From assembly GCA_900547615.1 (NCBI GenBank), contig URHH01000075.1, positions 1 through 11,488 on the forward strand: a stretch of 11,488 nt of DNA. Reading direction: 5' to 3'. Below are positions 6,602 to 11,488 of this stretch, piece after piece. How positions within the stretch are numbered: the stretch's first letter is position 1; the number at the start of each line of letters is the position of its first letter. Made by a program: the position numbers and the translations under genes. The stretch comes from an uncultured Blautia sp. (GTDB lineage: Bacteria; Bacillota; Clostridia; Lachnospirales; Lachnospiraceae). The notes under the pieces were generated by a model, which was not told the DNA's origin, made no database searches, and saw only the letters and a program-made list of their open reading frames with translations.

Positions 6602-8005
6602 TTATGCTTTATAAATTTTAATGCCGAAGGATTCGTGAATGGTGGTACGTGCCTCCTCAACAGAATCGAATTCCTTCGCTTTTAACATCTGTGCTGTAAT
6701 ATTTCCAATGGCAGTTGCCTCTCCCGGACCTGCGTGGATTTCTTTCTTTGTGGCTTTAGCAGTCAGCTCGTTTAAGTAGCCTGCATTGGAACCGCCGCCT
6801 ACAATGTGGATACGGCTGTATGTACGTCCTGTCATTTCCTCAAGCTCTTTTGCCGCTTTTGCGTAGCAGTCTGCAAGGCTTGTATAAATAACAGTTGCGA
6901 TTTCTCCAAGTGTTTCCGGAACCTGCTGATTTGTTTTGCGGCAGTATTCCTGTACTTCCTTAGTCATGTTTTCCGGGGAAAGGAAGCATTCGTCGTTTGC
7001 ATCCACTCTTGACGGGAAATCTTTTGCTTCTTCTGCCATAGCGCAGATTTGTGCAAAGCTGTATTTGTCGTCAAATTCATGGCGCACAGACTGGATCATC
7101 CAGAGTCCCATAATGTTTTTCAGGTAGCGGAATCGTCCTGCATATCCGCCTTCGTTTGTAAGGTTCAGCTCGCAGCTCTTTTTGGAGCAGTCGGCAGTCT
7201 CTCTCTCAAGTCCCATTAAGGACCATGTTCCGGAGCTGATGTAAATAAAGTCGTCGTCATTAGCCGGAACTGCAAGAACAGCGGAGCCTGTGTCGTGAGT
7301 TGCAGGAGCTACAACTTCAAGGTCGAAGCCTACTTCCTCTTTTACTTTTTCGCTGAAGTGACCAATGCTTGTACCAGGCATGATAAGTTTCTGGAAAATT
7401 TTTCTCGGATAGCCGAGCATATCGATCAGCTCAAAATCCCAGTCTTTTGTAACAGGGCTTACAAGCTGTCCTGTTGTAGCCTCTGTGTACTCGCAGGTCT
7501 TGTTTCCTGTGAGAAGATAGTGGAAGTAATCCGGTACATGAAGAAGAGTTTCAGCCTGTTCCAGATATTCCGGGTGTTTCTGTTTTACAGCCATAAGCTG
7601 GAAAATAGTATTGTAGATGGCTTTCTGAATACCGGTTCTTGCGTACAGGTCCTCCTGAGAGATCACCTCGTAAACCTTTTCGTCCATGCCTTCTGTGCGG
7701 TGGTCGCGGTATCCAACTGTGTTTCCGAGAACATTTCCGTCTTTATCCAGCAGAACAAAGTCAACGCCCCATGTGTCAATGCCCATGCTTACCGGAACTT
7801 TGCCGATTTCCTTACATTTTTTCAGACCGTTTAAAATCTCCTGAAACAGACGGTCAAATTCCCAGCAGAGCTCGTCGCCTTTTTTAACCATTCCGTTTTC
7901 AAAACGATAAACCTCTTCCAGAACCATTTTTCCGTTTTCCAGATGTCCCAGAATGTGACGTCCGCTGGATGCTCCGATGTCTACTGCCAAATAATATGTT
8001 GCCAT
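6602..8005 (-). CDS. rhaB: Rhamnulokinase
   Basis: 467 residues, a FGGY-type sugar kinase that phosphorylates L-rhamnulose to L-rhamnulose 1-phosphate using ATP in the cytoplasm (EC 2.7.1.5). The phosphate-binding motif VDIGASSGRH is at residues 8-17. GIDTWGVDF is at about 75-83. THDTGSAV carries Asp238, matching the catalytic aspartate of the family. ISSGTWSLMG and IHIVGGGSNAGYLNEL complete the ATP-binding fold. AGGAGG (complement of 8014-8019) precedes the ATG by eight bases. It is the first gene of the rhaBA unit, with a candidate promoter at 8056-8085. Length and motifs are intact and the assignment over other FGGY kinases is supported by the adjacent rhaA. Confidence 0.96.
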   Translation of the reverse strand: MATYYLAVDIGASSGRHILGHLENGKMVLEEVYRFENGMVKKGDELCWEFDRLFQEILNGLKKCKEIGKVPVSMGIDTWGVDFVLLDKDGNVLGNTVGYRDHRTEGMDEKVYEVISQEDLYARTGIQKAIYNTIFQLMAVKQKHPEYLEQAETLLHVPDYFHYLLTGNKTCEYTEATTGQLVSPVTKDWDFELIDMLGYPRKIFQKLIMPGTSIGHFSEKVKEEVGFDLEVVAPATHDTGSAVLAVPANDDDFIYISSGTWSLMGLERETADCSKKSCELNLTNEGGYAGRFRYLKNIMGLWMIQSVRHEFDDKYSFAQICAMAEEAKDFPSRVDANDECFLSPENMTKEVQEYCRKTNQQVPETLGEIATVIYTSLADCYAKAAKELEEMTGRTYSRIHIVGGGSNAGYLNELTAKATKKEIHAGPGEATAIGNITAQMLKAKEFDSVEEARTTIHESFGIKIYKA

Positions 8006-8055
8006 TGTTAAAACCTCCTCAATAATATGTAAGTTTTATAAATTTCTTCCATATT

Positions 8056-8085
8056 ATGATAACATATTACTATAGGAAACAGCAA
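8056..8085 (-). promoter_or_regulatory. Candidate promoter of rhaBA
   Basis: On the minus strand TTGCTG (8085-8080) is followed after 18 bases by TATCAT (8061-8056), about 50 bases before the rhaB ATG. A perfect TTGACA (8108-8103) lies further upstream but has no good -10 at the right distance, which could mean an activator-dependent promoter. I found no clear catabolite-responsive element or regulator operator. The exact start site is uncertain. Confidence 0.4.
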
Positions 8086-8169
8086 TAGAGAAGAACCTGG
8101 TTTGTCAAAAAAAGAGTCCTTATTTGCAGAAGTGATATGGAATATTACAGAGTAATTTTCTCCTGCATG

Positions 8170-8208
8170 AAAAAGCTCTCCAAAACCTCATTTCTGAGGC
8201 AGGAGAGC
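8170..8208 (-). terminator. Intrinsic terminator after the minus-strand acyltransferase
   Basis: Read on the minus strand, GCTCTCC (8208-8202) pairs with GGAGAGC (8181-8175), with an inner CCTCA/TGAGG stem, followed directly by T5 (8174-8170). It starts seven bases after the stop codon of the acyltransferase at 8215 and isolates that gene from rhaBA. A competing pairing exists between GCAGGAGA (minus strand, complement of 8159-8166) and TCTCCTGC (complement of 8199-8206), which overlaps the stem. Confidence 0.85.
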
Positions 8209-8214
8209 ATACAT

Positions 8215-9291
8215 TTAAACAAGATGAAGTTTTTTCAGAACCCAGCCCCACGGACCTTTTCTGAGGAACCATCCCCAGATAAGAGGGAGGATAATTCCAA
8301 TGACAAGATAGAGTACCCACCAGCCATTGTCCGTATAATATCTGGATTCCTGGGCAAATACTTCTGTGACAGGAAGTCCCTGAAGTCCAAGCTGAATGGC
8401 AACGCAGAAACGGAACGCTACGAACTGCCACAGGAGAATATCAAGCGTGTTTGTTCCAAGAAAACGAAGAGGTTTTCGTATGGTTTCAATAAGAGAGAAA
8501 TTACTTCTCTCAAGGCACATGGAAATGCAGATCACAATGTAGCTTCCAAGAAGGGCACAGACTACAAAAAGCGGTGTGTTCTGGTATTCATTGTTTCCCA
8601 TATCTGCTCTTGTAAAGTCGCTTAAAACCCAGAACAGAACGCCGACAAGAAGAGCCATGATCATGCTGGTGAAGCGCTCGAAGCTTTCCTCATAAAATTT
8701 CAGGAATCTTCCCAGTGCAAAGAAAAAGCCGAGAATTAAAGTACGGCTCTGTCCGTTCGGAAGTGTATTCTGGAATCCGTAAATTGCCACAAGACCGAAA
8801 ATCAAAAGGATAATTTTCTGTTTGGATTTTACGTTCGGAATTATCATATCTACAAGCTTGTACACAATGGAGATCACAAAAAGCGAACCGAGAAACCAGG
8901 TGGCTCCCATGTATTCTCCGTCTTTTCCCACTGTCAGGAACATAAGCTTCATGTTTTCCACACGTCCGTCGAGAAGTTTTTGCGTGAGAAGCCCGCTTTG
9001 CTGTGCCGCGATCAGGCGGATGATCATTACAATAAAGTTCCACCCTGCAAAGGGGATATATAAGCCTGTGAATTTTTTATATAAATAGGTTCCGAATTTC
9101 TGCTCGCTGTTAAAAAGAAAGCCGGAAAGAATAAAAAAAAGCGGCATATGAAAAAGATAAACATAATAGTTGCTGGGACCGTAGCTGTGTCCGTAGACAA
9201 CAAGTATCATGCCGATTCCTTTTGCCATATCCAGCCAGTCCAGTCTCTGGGCAGGCGTCATGGCAGGCTGTAAAAATTTCATTTGCTTCAT
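8215..9291 (-). CDS. Family-3 membrane acyltransferase, fucose-4-O-acetylase-like subgroup
   Basis: 358 residues, polytopic. RLDWLDMAKGIGMILVVYGHS (residues 16-36, conserved His35) followed by YLFHMPLFFILSGFLF is the hallmark of acyltransferase-3 proteins resembling fucose 4-O-acetylases, which acetylate sugar residues of surface or lipid-linked glycans. About ten hydrophobic segments continue to the C-terminus, including TNTLDILLWQFVAF. The start is uncertain: GAGG (complement of 9293-9296) is only one base from the ATG at 9291 but ten bases from the second in-frame ATG at 9282, which may be the one used. It is a single-gene unit with a candidate promoter at 9325-9351 and a terminator at 8170-8208. 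It differs clearly from the other two acyltransferases here, which resemble each other. The substrate is unknown. Confidence 0.9.
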   Translation of the reverse strand: MKQMKFLQPAMTPAQRLDWLDMAKGIGMILVVYGHSYGPSNYYVYLFHMPLFFILSGFLFNSEQKFGTYLYKKFTGLYIPFAGWNFIVMIIRLIAAQQSGLLTQKLLDGRVENMKLMFLTVGKDGEYMGATWFLGSLFVISIVYKLVDMIIPNVKSKQKIILLIFGLVAIYGFQNTLPNGQSRTLILGFFFALGRFLKFYEESFERFTSMIMALLVGVLFWVLSDFTRADMGNNEYQNTPLFVVCALLGSYIVICISMCLERSNFSLIETIRKPLRFLGTNTLDILLWQFVAFRFCVAIQLGLQGLPVTEVFAQESRYYTDNGWWVLYLVIGIILPLIWGWFLRKGPWGWVLKKLHLV

Positions 9292-9324
9292 ACCTCGCTG
9301 TTAAGATTACGCATATATATTAAC

Positions 9325-9351
9325 TTTATATAAAAAAACTCTGCTTGTCAA
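9325..9351 (-). promoter_or_regulatory. Candidate promoter of the minus-strand acyltransferase
   Basis: On the minus strand a perfect TTGACA (9351-9346) is followed after 15 bases by TATAAA (9330-9325); TAAAGT two bases further gives the more usual 17-base spacer. This is about 35 bases before the ATG at 9291. Confidence 0.55.
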
Positions 9352-9504
9352 TGGTTTTGGTATGAAAATTGTAATAAAATTTAATATTTATAAAAATTTT
9401 CTTTATAAAGTGAGAATATTTTTGTCATAAAATGGCGAAGGCGGGTGTATGGGCATGCAGGAGAGGTTGGAATGTAAGGTGGAAATACAGAAAACTTTTT
9501 TGTC

Positions 9505-9712
9505 GCCTATAAAAAAGAGGGTGAAATAGGCGGAGAATAATCAAATCTCTATTTTAGCCTATAAAATAGACAGGGAAATAAGCGAAAAATTGAACATACC
9601 TTAAAATATCCTATAAAACCAAGCTGGAAAATAGGCGGATATAGCATTTCTTTAATTTCAGCTTATTTCCCTTTGAAAAAAGTAGGCTGAAATTGAGAAA
9701 TTGGGAGAAAAA
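9505..9712. repeat. 52-bp-period intergenic repeat array with internal inverted repeats
   Basis: Units begin exactly 52 bases apart at 9505, 9557 and 9609, with a decayed fourth at 9661. The conserved part is GCCTATAAAA, then about 11 variable bases, then GAAATAGGCGGA. Units 1 and 2 agree at 27 of the first 34 positions without gaps; unit 3 needs a one-base gap. Each unit is itself an inverted repeat: in unit 1 CGCCTAT (9504-9510) faces ATAGGCG (9526-9532). The unit 1/2 junction forms a perfect 9-bp stem, TCTATTTTA (9548-9556) with TAAAATAGA (9562-9570). The function is unknown. Confidence 0.75.
9646..9701. other. Long near-perfect hairpin at the end of the repeat array
   Basis: The arm 9646-9668 (containing ATTTCTTTAATTTCAGC) pairs with 9680-9701 (containing GCTGAAATTGAGAAAT). 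That is about 22 pairs with one bulge and two G-T wobbles around an 11-base loop. There is no T-run immediately after it on either strand, so it is not a standard intrinsic terminator. Confidence 0.7.
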
Positions 9713-9805
9713 ATGTATTTGAAGCAGAAAAAAGTAAGCGAACTCGAAAAGAATCGTAAAATCACCTGAATGCAGCAGCGGAATCTATGTAGTCGAAGGG
9801 TACAA

Positions 9806-9833
9806 ACTTTTGCAACAGCACTTTTGCAACAGC
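9806..9833. repeat. Perfect 14-bp tandem duplication
   Basis: ACTTTTGCAACAGC occurs at 9806-9819 and again, with no gap, at 9820-9833. It lies 27-54 bases upstream of the -35 element at 9860, so it could be a doubled regulator site or a simple slippage event. Confidence 0.85.
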
Positions 9834-9859
9834 GGAAAAAACAGTTGCGATTTCTCACT

Positions 9860-9888
9860 TTGTCAGATAGAATAGAAACGAATAAAAT
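9860..9888 (+). promoter_or_regulatory. Promoter of the plus-strand acyltransferase
   Basis: TTGTCA (9860-9865), a 17-base spacer and TAAAAT (9883-9888): each element matches consensus at five of six positions. The expected transcript starts near 9895, leaving a leader of about 43 bases that contains the ribosome site at 9923-9930. Confidence 0.7.
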
Positions 9889-9922
9889 TTAAACTGGCAT
9901 AACTTCGCTTAATATCCCCCAC

Positions 9923-9930
9923 GGAGGTGA
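9923..9930 (+). promoter_or_regulatory. Strong ribosome binding site that points to an ATA start codon
   Basis: GGAGGTGA is a full match to the extended anti-Shine-Dalgarno sequence. Seven bases later, at 9938-9940, stands ATA, in frame with the acyltransferase, where an ATG would be expected. No in-frame ATG, GTG or TTG occurs between the upstream in-frame stop (9890-9892) and GTG at 9998. Confidence 0.75.
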
Positions 9931-9937
9931 GTTACAA

Positions 9938-11008
9938 ATAGAACGAAAGAGAATTATCTGGATTGATTATGCACGTGTATTTGCCGTTGTATGCGTTGTG
10001 ATGTGCCACGCTGCGGAGACGTATTACCGCCCCATTCTTCTGGGACAGGCACAGACAGGCTTCATACAGTGGTTTCTTTTAAATTTTCTGTTTATGGCAG
10101 GCAGACTTGGCGTGCCCCTTTTTCTGGGAATTACAGGAGTGCTGATGCTGGGAAAAGAATGGGAGCCGTTTTCTTTTTATAAAAAATACCTCATTCCCAT
10201 GCTCGTCACAACAGAAATCTGGATTTTTATCAATTACATATTTCAGTGGAAGGTACAGAATGAAGGATTTTTTCCGGGAAGACTTTTAAGAGAAATGCTG
10301 TTTTTAAAAGACCCGGGGCTTTCCCATATGTGGTATATGCCCATGATCCTTGGAATGTACCTCGTTATTCCGTTTTTATCGAAGCTGATGATGAGTTTTC
10401 CGAAAAACAAAAGCTTCCTGATCCCGGGACTGCTTGCTGTTTTTACTTTCGTACTGATTCCCACAGTGGAAGTATTCAGGGGAGAAGCCTTTCCGGGAGT
10501 TGCGTTGAAGCCGCAGACAGACGTAAAATTCCTGGGAGGAATCTATGGGCTTTATCTGATCCTTGGATATATGATCGGCAGGAGGAAGCTTTTAAAAAGA
10601 ATACATACAGGCTGGATTTTTGTTGTGGGAATTGCCGCGATGTCACTGAACATAGCAGGGCAGTATTTTCTGTACAGCCACCAGTATTTTGCTTCTACAA
10701 AGCTTACCTGGTATACAAGCGCGGGGATTTTTGTATGCGCAGTCTGTGTATTTGAACTGTTTCGGAGAAACGTGTGGGATATTCCGGGAAAAGCAGTGAG
10801 ATGGACTGCAAAATGCAGCTTCGGCGTGTATCTTCTTCATAAACCCATGCAGATACTTCTGGTGAAATATCTGCCGATGGGAAGGCTTCCTCTTATATTT
10901 CAGGCAGGAATTTTGTTTTTTGTAAGCTTTGCACTCAGCGTAATGATTCTCCTGCCTGTGTCAAAATATGGGAAGCGTCTGGGAAAATGGGTATTTCTTA
11001 TAAAATAG
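9938..11008 (+). CDS. Family-3 membrane acyltransferase with a non-standard (ATA) apparent start
   Basis: Read from ATA at 9938 the product is 356 residues, matching the 358 of the other two acyltransferases here. The N-terminus then includes RIIWIDYARVFAVV and MCHAAE, the complete first membrane segment with the conserved Arg and His. The first standard start in frame, GTG at 9998, gives 336 residues, removes most of that segment and has no ribosome site. Other family features are LSHMWYMPMILGMYL, an LILGYMIG segment and KCSFGVYLLHK near the C-terminus; there are about ten membrane segments. It should O-acylate an unknown extracytoplasmic glycan. It resembles the acyltransferase at 4129-5205 more than the one at 8215-9291. 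Promoter and ribosome site are intact. Either the ATG mutated to ATA (weak expression or pseudogene), or one base is miscalled. The family is certain; whether it is functional is not. Confidence 0.82.
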   Translation: MERKRIIWIDYARVFAVVCVVMCHAAETYYRPILLGQAQTGFIQWFLLNFLFMAGRLGVPLFLGITGVLMLGKEWEPFSFYKKYLIPMLVTTEIWIFINYIFQWKVQNEGFFPGRLLREMLFLKDPGLSHMWYMPMILGMYLVIPFLSKLMMSFPKNKSFLIPGLLAVFTFVLIPTVEVFRGEAFPGVALKPQTDVKFLGGIYGLYLILGYMIGRRKLLKRIHTGWIFVVGIAAMSLNIAGQYFLYSHQYFASTKLTWYTSAGIFVCAVCVFELFRRNVWDIPGKAVRWTAKCSFGVYLLHKPMQILLVKYLPMGRLPLIFQAGILFFVSFALSVMILLPVSKYGKRLGKWVFLIK

Positions 11009-11025
11009 TGTTATTAAAAGCGGAT

Positions 11026-11401
11026 TTATTTTTTCCGGTTCATGGCTTTCTGCTCTTTTTTCAGTTCTTTATAAAGCTGAACGGAGTTCCAGTGCATGGT
11101 AACGGGAGTGAGAACTGCTTTTAATTCCACAGGGGCAAGGCTGTTTCGGTGGAAAAAGGCGAGAAAATCATCAAGCTCCTGTGGAGAAAAGTCCTTCATC
11201 ACTATCATTTCTTCGGTGAAATTTTCCGAAAAGAAAGGCGGGATTATCCGGGAAGCCGGGAATCCCAAAAAGAGCGCCGAGAGGCTTTGAAAATTCCGGT
11301 GTCCGCACAATATGAATTTCAATATGCGACTTGTTCAGATACCGCCGAATCTGGCGGTACCTTTCATTTTCCTCAAAATTATAAAGTAAAATTTCTGTCA
11401 T
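11026..11401 (-). pseudogene. DUF3783-like small protein gene, broken by an apparent one-base frameshift
   Basis: The first part, in the frame starting at ATG 11401 (AAAGGAA just upstream), reads MTEILLYNFEENERYRQI... and includes PLGALFGIPGF. The second part, in the +1 frame, reads FTEEMIVMKDF, then VELKAVLTPVTMHWNS and LYKELKKEQ, ending at 11026. Together these resemble the small DUF3783 proteins common in Clostridia. Removing one C from the CCC codon at 11242-11240 joins the frames into 124 residues, the usual size of the family. The lesion could be anywhere in about 11222-11260. The function of the family is not known to me. It converges on the acyltransferase with 17 bases between stops. 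It is either a real pseudogene or an indel error; no slippery heptamer or structure suggests programmed shifting. Confidence 0.8.
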
Positions 11402-11488
11402 GATCGTTTCCTTTCGTATTGTTTTTTTCATTTTGCGGCTGTATGGCAGGGGGGGAGATCTGTTATTTTTTTCCGGGGTTATGGAAAA

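Larger units (their letters stand above)
9292..9937. other. 646-base non-coding region between divergent acyltransferase genes
   Basis: Very AT-rich. From left to right it holds the minus-strand promoter (9325-9351), an A/T-rich stretch (9361-9430), a 52-bp-period repeat array (9505-9712), a long hairpin (9646-9701), a 14-bp tandem duplication (9806-9833), and the plus-strand promoter and ribosome site (9860-9930). I see no convincing gene: short reading frames in it lack ribosome sites or recognisable sequence. Confidence 0.75.

Noticed and set aside
8137..8625. 162-residue plus-strand reading frame
   Set aside because: It overlaps the terminator and the 3' half of the minus-strand acyltransferase, and shows no recognisable domain.
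9449..9529. 26-codon plus-strand frame (MGMQERLECK...) running into the first 52-bp unit
   Set aside because: There is only a weak ribosome-site resemblance and no conservation evidence; the frame is not kept across the later repeat units.
9658..9858. 66-residue minus-strand frame rich in Cys, Phe and Arg
   Set aside because: It spans the hairpin and the 14-bp duplication, has no ribosome site and looks like chance coding.
9998..10000. GTG as the true start of the third acyltransferase
   Set aside because: It has no ribosome site and removes most of the conserved first membrane segment; the signals point to 9938.
11443..11488. Plus-strand ATG open to the window end
   Set aside because: Only about 15 codons are visible, there is no ribosome site, and it crosses a G7 run.

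Overview
The window looks like a chromosomal segment of a gut-type Firmicute, most likely Lachnospiraceae (Blautia/Dorea/Ruminococcus-like). The evidence is strong AGGAGG-type Shine-Dalgarno sites, moderate to low GC with very AT-rich intergenic DNA, secreted proteins with choline-binding-type YYF/GW repeats, a DUF3783-like gene and a clostridial rhaB-rhaA pair. This assignment is an inference from gene content, not from a search.

Left part (1-5205, plus strand): a compact run of four genes. Two paralogous repeat-tailed lipoproteins (the first cut by the window edge) flank a 752-residue secreted protein. That protein carries a signal peptide, a Pro/Glu repeat linker, an unrecognised domain, about 16 cell-wall-binding hairpins and a C-terminal transglutaminase-like domain with an apparent Cys-His-Asp triad. 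A family-3 membrane acyltransferase follows, overlapping the second lipoprotein by a few bases. Gaps of 34 and 21 bases and then an overlap suggest one transcript, ended by a strong hairpin at 5226-5280 that also ends the convergent rha operon. All three surface proteins contain in-frame coding tandem repeats of 15 or 36 bp.

Middle (5312-8005, minus strand): rhaB (rhamnulokinase) then rhaA (L-rhamnose isomerase), 30 bases apart, for the first two cytoplasmic steps of L-rhamnose use. No aldolase, transporter or regulator gene is in the window.

Right part: a second acyltransferase (minus strand, 8215-9291) with its own terminator; a 646-base non-coding region; a third acyltransferase on the plus strand; and a DUF3783-like gene on the minus strand. 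The non-coding region holds a 52-bp-period repeat array with inverted repeats, a long hairpin, a 14-bp tandem duplication and a convincing plus-strand promoter. The third acyltransferase has a good promoter and a near-ideal ribosome binding site, but the codon at the expected start is ATA. The DUF3783-like gene is broken by an apparent one-base frameshift. Two such lesions within 1.5 kb mean either real gene decay or sequence error there.

Taken together, the left part looks like a cell-surface module of wall-anchored and lipid-anchored proteins plus a glycan O-acyltransferase, with sugar catabolism beside it. The best candidate for something undescribed is the paralogous lipoprotein family flanking the transglutaminase-like wall protein, followed by the 52-bp intergenic repeat array.
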